A stretch of 64,000 bases of DNA from NCBI GenBank assembly GCA_028571685.1, contig CM053152.1, forward strand, positions 22,576,001-22,640,000, in the 5' to 3' direction. The notes under the pieces are model-generated. The model did no database searches and was not told where the DNA came from. It saw only the letters and a list, made by a program, of their open reading frames with translations. This document shows, piece after piece, positions 33,453-44,244 of the stretch (the first letter of the stretch is position 1; every line of letters begins with the position of its first letter). The stretch comes from Heterohyrax brucei (taxonomy: Eukaryota; Chordata; Mammalia; Hyracoidea; Procaviidae). The position numbers were made by a program, and so were the translations under genes.

Positions 33453-33641
33453 GGAACAAGCGGAAAGACACCACGAGGTATAAATAAGAAAATGCAGAAC
33501 ACTCTATAGATGAATTACCCAGTTTCATCAACAAATAATCAAGGAAAATAAGGTAAGACTATTACAGGTTAAAATAAAGTTAATAGCTATAGTAAGAACC
33601 TAATGCAGTATGTAGACTTTGCTTGGATCCTGTATTTTCCC

Positions 33642-34092
33642 AGTGTTGCTATAACAAATTACCATATACTTAGTAGATTAAAACCACAAATAGATCTGGA
33701 TGGATGTCAGAAGTCTGAAAATGAGTCCTTTTGAGCTAAAAGCAATGTATTGTCCTTTCTTCCCAAGGCTCTAGGGTAGACTCTGTTCCTTGGGCGTTCT
33801 AGCTTCTGGAGGCCATCTACATTCCTTAGTTTGTGGCTCCATTCTAGTAATGGCATAGGTCTGACTTCTGTTTCCAGTCATCTCTTTCTCTGACCTTGAA
33901 CCTTCTGCTTCCCTCTTCTAAGGACTTTTGTGATAACACTGGGTTCCATCTGCCAGATAGTTCAAGATAATCTTTCCAATGTTAATCACACCAGCTTAAG
34001 TCGCTTTTGCCATATAAGGTAATATATTAACAGGTTAGAGGGATTAAGATGCAGACATCTTTGTGGGGGGTTATTATTCTGTCTACCGCAGA
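33642..34092 (-). mobile_element. MLT1-like LTR fossil
   Basis: The plus strand is the reverse complement of MLT1: TTGCTATAACAAATTACCAT, CTTCTGGAGGCCATCTACAT, CTTCTGCTTCCCTCTTCTAA, ending TTATTATTCTGTCTACCGCA. It is a near full-length solitary LTR of mammal-wide age. Confidence 0.8.
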
Positions 34093-34094
34093 TT

Positions 34095-34500
34095 CTTATT
34101 TAAAAAAAAAACTGTAAAAAGATATATTTCACATAGGGAAATTTAACCATAGATTTGATTAAAAACCAAATTACAAAATATATGAGTCCATGCTAGTATA
34201 TAAAAGTTACTTGACTGAAGAGAGAAAAAGGAAAATGAAAGAAACAGGGATGGAAGGAGAAAAGCAGGGAGGCAGGTGACAGATGTTCATTACAGAAGAA
34301 ATTCAAATAGTACATAAGTAAATATTTCACCAGAAGGTGAAGCATAATCCTCCCACACTCACCATTCTGCCTTCAGCATGGGCTGGACTTGGTGACTCCC
34401 TACCAAAGAATAGAGTATGGAAGGGAACAACAGTAACTGTACAGTGCGGAAATCTGCTGAAACACTACCTTAACCAAATAACTGAGATTAGTATCACCAA
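34095..34500. repeat. unassigned old interspersed repeat (right part)
   Basis: About 34340-34500 (CATGGGCTGGACTTGGTGAC; AACTGTACAGTGCGG; ATTAGTATCACCAATGATGT) resembles a dispersed mammalian repeat that appears to continue at 34880-34960 (TGTGATCAAAAGGGCACTTT) beyond the SINE. I do not know the family name. The left part, 34095-34340, was not recognised. Confidence 0.4.
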
Positions 34501-34504
34501 TGAT

Positions 34505-34868
34505 GTCATGTGAATATCATCATCTTTGTGGTCATCATCCTCATTGGCTACAGTCAAGTCAGGCTCCAACTCTGGCAAACTCACGCAGACTCAAACTAAA
34601 TGCTGCCCAGACCTGCCCCATCCCCCTGTTCAATTGTAGATTGGAATGCTGTGATCCATAGGGTTTTTGTTGGCTGATTTTCAGAAGTAGATTGCCAGGC
34701 TTTTCTTTCTAATCTGTCTTAGCCTGGAAAATCCTCTGAACACATTCTGCATAAAAGCAACGTACAAGCACTCACTGATGGATGAGTGATGCTACACATC
34801 AGGTGCATTGGCCAGAAATAGACCCAGGTATCCTGCAGAGAAGATGAGAATTCTACCAAGGAATCACC
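34505..34868 (-). mobile_element. tRNA-Gly-derived SINE
   Basis: The minus strand begins GGCAGTGGTGATTCCTTGG, TAGAATTCTCATCTTCTCTG and CTGGGTCTATTTCTGGCCAA-TGCA. This follows tRNA-Gly(GCC) from the acceptor stem through the A box, anticodon arm and B box. The tRNA-unrelated body and a tail resembling the RTE/AfroSINE tail (GGCTACAGTCAAGTCAGGCT on the plus strand) follow. The head is degenerate and lacks a credible terminator context, so it is a SINE rather than a tRNA gene. Confidence 0.75.
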
Positions 34869-34984
34869 ACTGCCACATGATTCTCATATACTTCCTCATA
34901 TAATGTGATCAAAAGGGCACTTTACCCCTAAAGGATCAAGCTACTAGGGAGAGGCCTGGGAATTCTGGTCTCTAGCATAGTCTA

Positions 34985-35165
34985 TAAAGGAAATGTTCTA
35001 CAGTCAAATGTTGAGGAGCATCTGGAGGTTTGAAAGTCTACAAAGAATACAGCCTTCAGTATAGATAGCACTTCACCATAAAGAAAACAAAAATCCTCAC
35101 AACTGGATGGATAAGTGAAGGAAACACTGAAGCTGTCAAACATCTCATCTTACTTGGATTGACAC
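34985..35165 (+). mobile_element. RTE (BovB-type) LINE fragment
   Basis: The segment TACAGCCTTCAGTATAGATA, then AAGAAAACAAAAATCCTCAC and CATCTTACTTGGATTGACA, matches the RTE region after the RT core. The translation is F-M-S-TVKKTKILTTG, then AVKHLILLGLT, and the same region is present in the minus-strand copy at 29950-30174. Isolated and broken. Confidence 0.65.
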
Positions 35166-35225
35166 GTTATAATCTAAAGCTATTCCAAAATAAAAGTATA
35201 TTTTTTAAAAATGCTGATAGTTACT

Positions 35226-35415
35226 CCCTAATCCACTGCCATCAAGTGGTGACTCGTAGCAGCCCTATAAGACAAAACAAATCTTTCTCATAGGGTTCAT
35301 CAGGCCGTAACTTTTAAGGAAACAGATTGCCACAGCTTTTTCCTAAAGAGCAGCTGGTAGATTCAAACTGCTGACCCTTTGGGTGGTAGCCAAGCTCTTA
35401 ACAACTACGCTAGTC
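35226..35415 (-). mobile_element. AfroSINE, long variant
   Basis: Reverse-complement order is ATCCACTGCCATCAAGTGGT, the long-form block TTTTAAGGAAACAGATTGCC and the head CAAGCTCTTAACAACTACGC. Confidence 0.85.
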
Positions 35416-35419
35416 CAAA

Positions 35420-35583
35420 TCAAAAAACCTCACAACTGTCAAGTTGATTCTGATTCATAGTGACCCTATAGGACAGAGTAGAACTGCTCCATAGAATTTC
35501 CAAGGAGCTCTGCTTGATTGGAATCATCAACCTTTTGGTTACCAGACATACCATTTAACCACTATGACACTAGAGTTTCTACT
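35420..35583 (-). mobile_element. AfroSINE, short variant
   Basis: Lies next to the previous copy in the same orientation: AACTGTCAAGTTGATTCTGA, GGACAGAGTAGAACTGCTCC, CTTTTGGTTACCAGACATAC. The long and short forms side by side show that at least two AfroSINE types were active. Confidence 0.9.
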
Positions 35584-35885
35584 ACACATCGAGGGCTCAT
35601 TTATTACCTAATTAGCCCCCAAAAATGTTCTAACGCTTGATAATTTCATCAATAATGCATGATAATGGATGGTGGCATCTGAATTTCTGAAGTTCTATTG
35701 GGAGTCGAAACAGAACCTGTGTGAGGTAGTGGTATATGTGGAAGACAAAATTCTTAAATGGTCCCTGATATTCCCAAACAGTATAATCTCTAACTCTTGA
35801 GTGTGGATGGGACTTTTGAATAAGGTGGATGTCATTTCTATGATTAGATTATCTTATGTGACAAAGGTAAAAGGATTTTTGTAGA

Positions 35886-35975
35886 TGGAATCAAGGACTG
35901 GGCAGTGTCTCATTCTGTTGCATACAGGGTCACCATGAGTCAGAACCAACTTAATGGTGCCTAAGAACAACAATT
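35886..35975 (+). mobile_element. RTE 3'-terminal fragment
   Basis: Reads GGACTGGGCAGTGTCTCATT-CTGTTGCATACAGGGTC, then CATGAGTCAGAACCAACTTA and GGTGCCTAAGAACAAC. This is the terminal 90 bp of RTE, comparable to the minus-strand end at 29413-29510. It shares its last about 50 bp with the AfroSINE tail. Confidence 0.7.
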
Positions 35976-35997
35976 AAGGCCCATAATCAATTGCTTA

Positions 35998-36177
35998 GGA
36001 GACCTAGTAGTGGGGTGGTTAAAGTGATCAACTGCTTATCCAAAATTTGGTGGTTTGAAAACACCAGGTACTCTTCAAGACCAAGATGTGGCAGTTTGCT
36101 TCCACAGAGATTTACAGCCTTGGAAACCCTACTGTTTGCTAAGACTCAGAATCAGCTCAACAGCAGTGAGTTGATTC
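35998..36177 (+). mobile_element. AfroSINE, long variant
   Basis: Markers are GACCTAGTAGTGGGGTGGTT, AGATGTGGCAGTTTGCTTCC, AGATTTACAGCCTTGGAAAC and AGACTCAGAATCAGCTCAAC. It is inserted about 20 bp after the RTE tail fragment within the MLT1-like LTR. Confidence 0.85.
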
Positions 36178-36539
36178 AATTGGCCTTGAATTAATCATAA
36201 GGGAGATTTTCCTGGCTGGGTCTGACCTAAAGATGAGTACTTTAAAAGAGGATACAGTGGTCAAAGAATTTAATGGCAGAGTCTCTCTCTCCCTTTTTCT
36301 CTCTCAAAGTGAGTTTTACAGCAGCAGGGAAATGAACTCTGCCAACAACATGAGCTGGGAAGATGATGCCAAGTCTTAATTAGAACATGGACCCAGCCAA
36401 GACCTCAAGTTCAGCTTTGTGAAACCCTGAGCAAAGGACCCAGTTAAGATGTGCCCATAGAAAATGTGAAATAATAAACCTGTGCGGTTCTAAGCTGCTG
36501 GGTTTATGGTAATTTGTTCCACAGCAAGAGAAAACTAAT

Positions 36540-37490
36540 ATAAAACATGTGAATGGGCACAGCTTGTAGGATAAAGGGGTTAACAAGTACCAGCATTGGG
36601 TTAACCTTGGCCTCTACTCTCAGTGAGCTAATGTACATTCTGGAAGTTAAGGTAACAACTTAATTATTAAAAGATGGTAAGTTTTAACAGGAAAGTTACA
36701 GCTCAAAGAGACACACAGATACCCTGGGAACTTTCAGTTCAGGGTACACACTGTCAGACTTTGCCTTCAAAGATGAAGGGATTGGGCATATTGAAAGTCT
36801 TTCAGAACCTTAATATTTCGGCAGAATTAGGGCAGGCGTAATCTCCTCTGCTTTCTCACTCTCTTCTGTCCTCCTGTGCTCTCTCCTTTGCTCCTTTCTG
36901 TTTCCTCTCTCTTTCTTTTTCACTTATTAGAGCTATCTCTGGAACCTCTCACAGTCTGGTGAAGCACACACAAGCTTACGTAAAAATTTATAAAAAGGGA
37001 AAATAATATACCAGATATGTTTCCAAGAGCATCTCACATACTTCTGTCCCCAGAGTACACTAACAACCCTGGAGATTGTTACCCTTACCTTTCCAGTAGG
37101 AGGCCTGAAGTATCCCCTACTAACATTATCCTATACAAAAGCACTATTAAGGCAAAGTGTCGGCTGTCAGGCTGTCTTGTGTGACTAAGTCAGGAACTGA
37201 TAGTCTCTGAGGAGTTAGAAGATTCCTAAAATCTTAAGGACAAATTTGACACAAGCATCTGAGTGAGTCGTTCTCCTAACAAGCAGTTTAAAAAGTCCAG
37301 GACTTTTCTAGCAAAGGATCCTGCATATGGAGAATCATAAGCATTAGATCACTCTCTTTCCCAACACACTAAACCTCATATCCAAAAAAGAAATGCGAAA
37401 ATGCTTTTCATTAAATAAAAAAGAATCCTTAGACCCACAAGTGCTAAAGTAAGGCAAAAAGATTTTTCTTTAAGCTTCATTTATAGGCAC
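36540..37490. other. no gene recognised
   Basis: Contains a pyrimidine-rich tract near 36842-36925 (CTCTC and CTTTC runs). Otherwise single-copy-looking. Confidence 0.4.
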
Positions 37491-37499
37491 TTAAATTTC

Positions 37500-37828
37500 A
37501 ATACTATTCAACCATGCAGACACCTGCAAGGATCGCTTCTTTCAGGTCTTTGTACAAAGGTTACCCTATCAGTAAGGCATTCTCTGACCACGGAATCTGC
37601 TCCCAGCCACAGGACTCCCTTTCTCTCTTATCCTTCTTCATTTTTCTCCCTAGCATTTACCATCACCAGGGATGTTATATGATATGCTTGTTTCTATAAC
37701 TTTCTCTGTCCTTCCCAATAAACTTCACTTGAAGCCATGATTTGGTCTATTTTATTTCCGTGGTCTCCCATTGTTTAGAACCGTTCCTGGACAATAACAT
37801 ATGCTCAATAAATATGTCCTGAATGAGC
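37500..37828 (+). mobile_element. L2 LINE 3' end
   Basis: L2 blocks in order: AAGGCATTCTCTGACCAC, TAGCATTTACCATCACCAGG, ATTTTATTTCCGTGGTCTCC and the terminus ATATGCTCAATAAATATGTC-CTGAATGA. Untranslated part only; ancient. Confidence 0.75.
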
Positions 37829-37829
37829 C

Positions 37830-38262
37830 AAAAACCGGAAACAAGCCAATGTTCACTAACAGGTGAGTGGATAAACAAGATGCGGTATAGTCATACCATG
37901 GACTACTACTCAGCAAACTGAAAGGAGAAAATACTGGTATATGCAGTCAGACATGCATGAGTCTCAGAATCATTATGATGAATCAAAGAAGTCAGACACA
38001 AAAGTAAACAATACATGATTCCATTTGTATAAAATGCAAACAAAAGGCAGCTAAATGGTAGCCTGGGACCAGTGATAGAGTGAGGGATGGACTACAGAAG
38101 TGTACAAAGAATCTTTCGGGGATGATTGACATACTCTGTATTCTAATTGTGATGGTGGTTTCACAGGTACATACAAGTGTAAAGTCAGCAAACTGCACAC
38201 TTTGAATGGATGTAGGTTGTTGTGCATAAATTATTCTTCAGTACAGCTAAAAAGGGAAAAAC
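37830..38262 (+). mobile_element. L1M 3' end
   Basis: Begins in the end of ORF2 (AACAAGCCAATGTTCACTAA; GGACTACTACTCAGCAAACT) and runs through the old-L1 3' UTR: ACATGATTCCATTTGTATAA, GGTAGCCTGGGACCAGTG, ATTGTGATGGTGGTTTCACA, TGCACACTTTGAATGGATG. Confidence 0.75.
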
Positions 38263-38419
38263 TGTTTAAATCAGTTTACAATGCTATTTGCAGCTTAAGT
38301 AAAACACTTTAGAAAATGTGGAGAAATTGTCTTTGAAAATTTGCAACTCCAAGATCCTGGAAAAACAGATATTTTCTTTTCTCCATTTCAAGTAAGCACT
38401 TTTAAGTGCCATTTCTTCA

Positions 38420-38562
38420 AAAAATCCATTGCCAGTGAGCTGATTCCAATCATAGCAACCCTGCAGGACAGAGTAAAAGTGTCCCACAGGACTTCCAAGG
38501 AGCAGTTAGCAGATTTGAACTGCTGACTTTTTGGCCAGCAGCTAAGTTCTCACCCCAGGGAG
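38420..38562 (-). mobile_element. AfroSINE
   Basis: Reverse-complement order is ATCCATTGCCAGTGAGCTGA, CTTCCAAGGAGCAGTTAGCA and TTTTTGGCCAGCAGCTAAG. The extreme 5' end of the head is shortened. Confidence 0.85.
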
Positions 38563-38564
38563 TA

Positions 38565-40925
38565 TGAAATAGGAGTTTTTGAAATCAGGTGGTTCAAGCA
38601 TAAATAAAGGGTCTATGTTCAAGCACAGAAAGGAGAGATCACACTAGAGTATAGTTTCTATGTTATATTTATGTTTTACGAATTTACTTCAGCTATAGAT
38701 ATCAAAATTCCTAAACATTCAAAGGTCTTGATTAATTCCAGGGGCATGGCATCTCCTTGTAAGTAAAAACTCATCAACATCTTCATATCATATTAACATC
38801 CACTCTGTTGTACATGTGGATTGTAGTCCCTAGTGTTACACAGAAATGCTAATATACCAAACTGTAATTTAAAACTTTTATATAATTATCAATCCTAATG
38901 TCTAAAGCAAAATCAGTTTTAAAATTGAGTGCTAATTTCATGACTGTAACAAAATGGTTTTTAAAAGCATGAAGAAATGTGCACTGTTTATAAAATGAAC
39001 TTGCAAGATTATTCAGGAATTCTACAGCCACTTGAAACAGAATAGTGTGTTTCACAGTTAAATTCAGATTAGTTACTTGGTAAGTTGACCAATGAAGCCA
39101 TAATAACCACTATGAATACATTCTTCCTCTAAATCAACAAAGCATTGGACACATTATTGTGTTAAGCAAAACATTATAATTAAAAAAAAAAACTAGATTC
39201 TTTACTGAGCATTTACCAATATTTTCACATTATCAATCCAATGGAAAATGAAAGTTTTAAAAACTCTTAGCCACGAAAGCAACAGGAATATCAAAAATCT
39301 AAAATATGCACCATATTTTACTGAAGCACATTTTGCACCACTCATATGAAGAACACTTCATACACCCCACACATTTATAAGTGGGACAAAATGATGACTA
39401 TTCAAAAAGCCTAGAGACAATAATAAATTGTTTAAAACTTCAAGTTACACAGCTAGAAAACAGATACTTTGATAAGCAATATCAATTACTATCTTTTGCA
39501 TGAAAGATACGAACTTTTTAAGTAACTCTGCCCCCCTTATTTCCTTTTCTATAGCTTGCCCATGGATCTGAGATTCTTGCCCTCCTCATTCTCTAGGGGA
39601 AAACATGAAAGGGATTGTTTGAAAATAGAATGAGGGTTTGAAATCCTGTTCTTCAGAAGACAGAATCAGTTACCTGACACTCAATACCAACCCTTGCAGT
39701 GTTAAGAATGTCACTGTTTCATATGCTCCACTCAGAAAGAGTTGTTTCAATACCCAATTCTGTGGCTTTTCCCCAGTTTGGTTACACCTCGGGGAATTTA
39801 ACTTCGTGCAAAGCTTCCAGATAGTGCTTTCCCATGACAGCAGCAAATCCAGGCACCACAAGGCAGCCATTAGAAATTCAAAGAAAATAAAAGCAGCTTG
39901 GACTGCTATGCTGGAGCAGAATTTGGGCTTTGCCCTGGGAGTCAGCCTTAGAGAAACGAGAAAAAAGCCAAGTACTGGTACCTTCTAAGATATTTGTACA
40001 AAATGAAAACATAATGGGATGAAAGATGATATGGTGGCATTGGAGCTTATATTATGTATAAAGGGAGGTGGCAATGAGAAATAGATGACAGAGATTTAAC
40101 TGAACTGAACTGATTTCAGGAATGGCTTAAGAATCAGCCTGACTGGGAAAACAGAGTAAAACACCTGCACTACTAGTCCACACATGAACAATGCATTTAT
40201 TTTCAAACAAAGAGTAGATAATGCTCAAGCTCTGGAAGAGGAGATCTATTTTTTAGAAAAAGTACGGACACCTGAAAGAAACACAAGGGGCATTGTGTTT
40301 AGGAATGAAACATGTGATCTAGGGAAATGCCAGTTTATCCAAGTTTTGGCTGGGTTACTTCTTTGTTAAGAAAAGGGACATACTTTAGAAACAACTGTGA
40401 TTAACTGAGGTTTAATGTGCCTTCTGGTAATTACCCATAATTTTAAAAGATTACATTGTAACTTGTAAGCATGGTTAAAGAACAAATCAGGTGATCTTTT
40501 TAAGTAATATAGCATCATATGTGTTTTACTATCTAGAATTTATCCCCAAATACCAAGAACTTTACTTTTTGCTAGTTACTAAAAGTAGTTTGTTTGTTTT
40601 AATTGTGCCATTCTCTCAGTCTTCGGCTCCTTATCACAGACACAGCACCATCAGTTACTTAATATTTTTCAAAGTTTAATCATGATAGAGACTGAAAATC
40701 TACTCTGCACAACTGGAGTGTCAGATAAGGTCATTTTTTATCTTTAGTAAGTCTTCTTGATACATCTTCTCCCTAATTCAAACTACAGTACCTGAGGGAA
40801 TTTTTCTTACGTATTTGAAATCTCACAGAACTCATGGACACAAGCATTTTCTGGGTCACAAGTCAGCAGCTTGCTAGTATGGCTTTTGATTCTCATGGCA
40901 TTTTTGAACACAAGGGCATTCTCTC
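38565..40925. other. no gene recognised; long single-copy-looking stretch
   Basis: The longest stretch here without recognisable mobile DNA (about 2.3 kb). It holds a 116-codon plus-strand frame at 39638-39988 and a 66-codon minus-strand overlap. Neither has a recognised domain or plausible splice sites, and I do not call them genes. It is the best place in the window to look for conserved non-coding sequence. Confidence 0.4.
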
Positions 40926-40929
40926 ATCT

Positions 40930-41060
40930 TTCCTCTTCTCCAGCTGTGTGACTCTACACCGGTTTGACAGTTAGGTTCTCAAGTTCCTTATCTCTATCTG
41001 GAAAAATGGGGAGCTATCACAAAGGACTATTATTAGTATTACTTTTTCATAGTTAGTGCT
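40930..41060 (+). mobile_element. possible MIR SINE
   Basis: TTCTCCAGCTGTGTGACTCT, then CCTTATCTCTATCTGGAAAA-ATGGGGAGCTATCAC, resembles the MIR core (AGCTGTGTGACCTTGG, then CTCATCTGTAAAATGGGGA). Diverged. Confidence 0.5.
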
Positions 41061-41284
41061 TCTAAAATTGTACCAACCTCTTTGATGAACACTGTATGTT
41101 ATTTCTACTCCTTTCTTTTGCATTTAGTTTTCTTCTGACTGAAGTATATCTTAGTGTCCTTTTGGCAAAGATTTGTAAGTTTTGCTCTTGAGTAGAATTT
41201 TTGTTGGTTATTGACTTTAAAGTAGAATGTTAATTTACCTTAGCACTTAGAAGACTATCTTAGACACCTAGTGCTGCTTGTCAT

Positions 41285-41640
41285 AGACTGAATTATGTTT
41301 CCAAAAGAAGATGTGAACCAATTTAGCTAGGCCTAGTGTTGTATGATTGTAAACAATTTTGTCATTTAATGGAATTTTTCTGTGTGGTAAATTTATTACT
41401 ACAAGCTAGTAAGATGGATTAGTGACAGTTGTATTGATTAGGTCTGCAAGACTGGATAGTACCTTAAGCCAATATCTTTTGAAGAATAAAAGAGAGAGGC
41501 AGACAGAGGGACAGGGGGACATGATGCCACAAGGAGCACAGCTCCAGGAGCACAGCGCATCCTTTGGACCTGATGTTCCTGAGCTGAGATGTTTCCAGAC
41601 CAAAGAAATATCGATCCATCACAAGGAAGGTGAAATTGTT
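41285..41640 (+). mobile_element. MaLR-type LTR fossil, partial
   Basis: Starts CATAGACTGAATTATGTTTC and continues AATTTAGCTAGGCCTAGTG, TTTTGAAGAATAAAAGAGAG and CGCATCCTTTGGACCTGATG. The 3' third of the LTR is absent. Confidence 0.75.
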
Positions 41641-41929
41641 GAAATGGTATGTATTCTGCTGTGTGTATTCTCAACAGCAATAACAAAAATAAAATAAAAT
41701 ATTTAAAAAATGAATAATTATTCTAAGTATATCAGTAATCACTAAATGGGGTAAACTCACTAAATATAAGACAGATACTCTAAAATTTTTTTTTTAATTC
41801 AACAATATGCTCTTAACAAAAGACATGTAAGACCTGATAGCACAGAAAGGTTGGAAGCAACCATTAAAGAAAAACATATAACAGGCAATTACTAACAAAA
41901 TCTGACACTATCATACCTGTACTGATTGA

Positions 41930-42850
41930 GGTAAACAGAGTTCTAAGATGGCCCCAAGATTCTCCATTCCTATTATACACACGGAAATTCTGGTGGCACA
42001 GTGCTTAAGTGCTACATCTGCTAACCAAAAAGTCAGTGGTTCAAATCCTCCAGGTGCTCCTTGGAAACTCTATGGGGCATTTCTACTCTGAACTATAGAG
42101 TTGCTATAAGTCAGAATCAACTCAACAGCAGTGGCTTTTGTGGCTTATTATACACACATCTTTTCCCAGATATTCAGCCAAACAGCAATATAGGTAGTGC
42201 TGCAAAGGGACTTGGCAGATGTCCTAAATTAGTCGACCTTAAAACAAGGAGATTATGCAAGTGGCCTCAACTTGTATCACATAATTCATTTAAATATAAA
42301 CTTAGCAGTCAAAGGCAAAGGAAGTCAGATATTGAGCTGGTGAGGGAAATTCAGTCACGAGAATTACTCCACTGCAACCCAAAATCGTAGGAGGCGTTAT
42401 GACAAGGAATGTGGATGGCTTCTGGAGCTAAGGGACACACAGCTGATAGACAGCACAGAAACAGGAACACTGGTCCTACAGCAACTGGGAACTGAATTCT
42501 AACACAAACACAAGAGTTTGGAACAAGGGTAAGCTCAATACGAGAATCCAGTCAAGCCAGTACATTGAATTTTAGCTTTGTGAGAAGTTGAGCAGAGAAC
42601 CAAGTTGCGGCATGCTTGGACTTCTGACCTACAGAAATGTGAGCTAATAAACTAGTGTTATTCTAAGATACTACATGTGTGGAAATTTGTTATACATAAA
42701 AGCTAACTAATATAGCATTTGGTACTACAAGTGGGGTGCTCCTACAACAAGTATCAAAACTGTGTGAGTGGCATTGCAAGCACGAAGTGATGTGGAACTT
42801 GACCAGCTGATTCTAAAATCTGAAAGAATAACTAAAACAATTTGGAAAAG
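41930..42850 (+). mobile_element. MLT1-like LTR with start of internal region
   Basis: LTR blocks run from about 41930 to 42715: GAGTTCTAAGATGGCCCCAA, GGACTTGGCAGATGTCC, GAGCTAATAAACTAGTG, ending AACTAATATAGC. The LTR is directly followed by TTTGGTACTACAAGTGGGGT-GCTCC, which resembles the primer-binding/leader region that follows ERVL-class 5' LTRs. So this was a 5' LTR with some internal sequence to about 42850. An AfroSINE is nested in the LTR (41983-42145). Mammal-wide age. Confidence 0.7.
41983..42145 (+). mobile_element. AfroSINE with exact target duplication
   Basis: Head TTCTGGTGGCACAGTGCTTA-AGTGCTACATCTGCTAACC, body CCTTGGAAACTCTATGGGGC, tail AAGTCAGAATCAACTCAACA. A 12-bp duplication TATTATACACAC flanks it (41971-41982 and 42146-42157). 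Well preserved and therefore among the younger copies. Confidence 0.95.
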
Positions 42851-43197
42851 AAAAAATTGGATAAGATAACATTATTAGGTATTAAGATTTATTACAAAGC
42901 CTCTAATTTAAACAGTAATGCTTTGGGACAGAAAGATGTAAATACATTATTGAAAAAAATTTAGAGATCTTAAATAGATGACTTACACATGGAAATTTGA
43001 TCTATGACAATTCATATTACGATTCTGTGAGAAAAGGTTAGCATACTCAATAAATAGAACTGGGCAAAGTGATAATTAACATGCAAAAAAGAAGCTTATC
43101 CCTATCTCACACAATACAAAAAATAAAATTCAGGTAGGTTAAAAATGGAGAAATAAAGGCAAAACTTTAAACATAGAGAAGAAAATATAGAAGAATA
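42850..43197 (+). mobile_element. L1M fragment, RT end region
   Basis: Contains TATTAAGATTTATTACAAAG, TCAATAAATAGAACTGGGC and CCCTATCTCACACAATACAA, matching the ORF2 stretch that encodes INTL-W-NWI..KKLDLY and downstream. Probably the same element as the 3' end at 43925-44240, interrupted by the LTR at 43390-43918. Confidence 0.65.
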
Positions 43198-43358
43198 CAG
43201 CCTCAAGTTAAGTGCTATGGCTGCTAACCAAAAGGCTGGTGATCAAATCCACTAGGTGCTCGCTGGAGACTCTATGGGGAGTTCTACTCTGTTCTACGGT
43301 GTTGCTGTGACTCAGAATTGACTCAGTGACAATGGGTTTGGTTTCTTCTTTTTTAATA
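43198..43358 (+). mobile_element. AfroSINE
   Basis: GTTAAGTGCTATGGCTGCTA, ACCAAAAGGCTGGTGATCAA, then GACTCAGAATTGACTCAGTG and GGGTTTGGTTTC. Complete apart from the first few bases. Confidence 0.95.
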
Positions 43359-43389
43359 TCTGTAGTTATAATCCCATTAGGGAATAGGT

Positions 43390-43918
43390 TATTTAGATAT
43401 ATGTATGCATTATATTAATGAGACAGTAATAGTGTAGAGTATGTTTTAAATTACTCTCTTTTGAGATATAAAATAGATTAAACAAGGAAGTGAGAGAAAC
43501 AGAAACAGATGTCACATCACGTGAAACAAGGAATGAAGGAATGAGAACTCTACCCTAGAGCAAACAGAGAAAGAGTCAGCACCCTGAATTTCCAACTTCT
43601 ACCTTTCTAATGACCTAAAAATTTCCCTCTTTATCTTGAGTCTTACTTTGTGTAATATTAATATAATCTCATTAGCTTTCTTGTATTTCCTGTCTGCATG
43701 GTATGTGCTTTCCCATTCTTTGTCTTTCAACCTTTTTGTACCTTTATATCTTTTTTCTCTTTGTTGTTCACACTGTGTAATTTCTATTGACCTGTCTTCA
43801 CATTCACTGGCTCTTTCTATTGTCATTTTCAGTATGCTGTAGAAAAATCAATTTGTTTGTTAAAGTCACCCACTAGCAGTATTTCCATTACAACATCACT
43901 AGATAACTAAGACACACT
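43390..43918 (+). mobile_element. MaLR-type LTR fossil with an L1M-derived insert
   Basis: LTR blocks: ATTAATGAGACAGTAATAG, CTCTTTTGAGATATAAAATA and CACCCTGAATTTCCAACTTC up to 43611, then GTTAAAGTCACCCACTAGC and CATCACTAGATAACTAAGAC from 43855 to the end. The 228 bp between (43612-43839) is an L1M-derived segment in reverse orientation. Confidence 0.7.
43612..43839 (-). repeat. inverted repeat arm 1 (L1M-derived)
   Basis: The reverse complement matches 44315-44537 over its whole length at roughly nine bases in ten by eye, including an unbroken stretch around GTGAACAACAAAGAGAAAAA. The arms are separated by 475 bp. Opposite-strand frames of about 68 codons appear in both arms as a side effect. 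Confidence 0.9.
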
Positions 43919-43924
43919 CTAACA

Positions 43925-44240
43925 TGGATGAATTTGAAAATATGCTAAGTGAACACAGCCAGTTACACAAGATCATCTATTACATGATTCCATTCATTTG
44001 AAATATCAAGAATAAGTAAATCCATAGATACACAAAGTAGAATAACAGTTGTGTAGGGTTGCGAAGAGACACTGGAAGAAACAGGACAGCTAATGGACAC
44101 GCAGTTTCTTTATCGAGTGATGAAGCTGTTCTAAAATCAGTGGTGGTGGTTATACAACTACATAACTAGAGTAAAAATCATTGAACTGTACACTTTAAAT
44201 GGTGAATTTACAGTATGTGAGTTTTGTCTCAATAGTTACT
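43925..44240 (+). mobile_element. L1M 3' end
   Basis: GCTAAGTGAACACAGCCAG, TACATGATTCCATTCATTTG, TTGAACTGTACACTTTAAAT and GTGAGTTTTGTCTCAATAG mark the old-L1 terminus, homologous to 37830-38262. Confidence 0.75.
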
Positions 44241-44244
44241 GTTA

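Larger units (their letters stand above)
35735..36535 (+). mobile_element. MLT1-like LTR fossil split by RTE-tail and AfroSINE insertions
   Basis: The left part (35735-35885) has GTGTGGATGGGACTTTTGAA and TCTTATGTGACAAAGGTAAA. The right part (36180-36535) has GGGAGATTTTCCTGGCTGGG, GCTTTGTGAAACCCTGAGC, ATAATAAACCTGTGCG and GGGTTTATGGTAATTTGTTC. The two are in register. The inserts at 35886-35975 and 35998-36177 fall in the middle. Confidence 0.75.

Noticed and set aside
34790-34868. tRNA-Gly gene on the minus strand
   Set aside because: The cloverleaf positions are degenerate (anticodon arm and B box altered) and the sequence continues into a SINE body and RTE-like tail.
39638-39988. 116-codon plus-strand frame
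   Set aside because: No recognised family, no signal peptide or repeat, no splice context, and an overlapping open frame on the other strand. Chance is the simpler reading.
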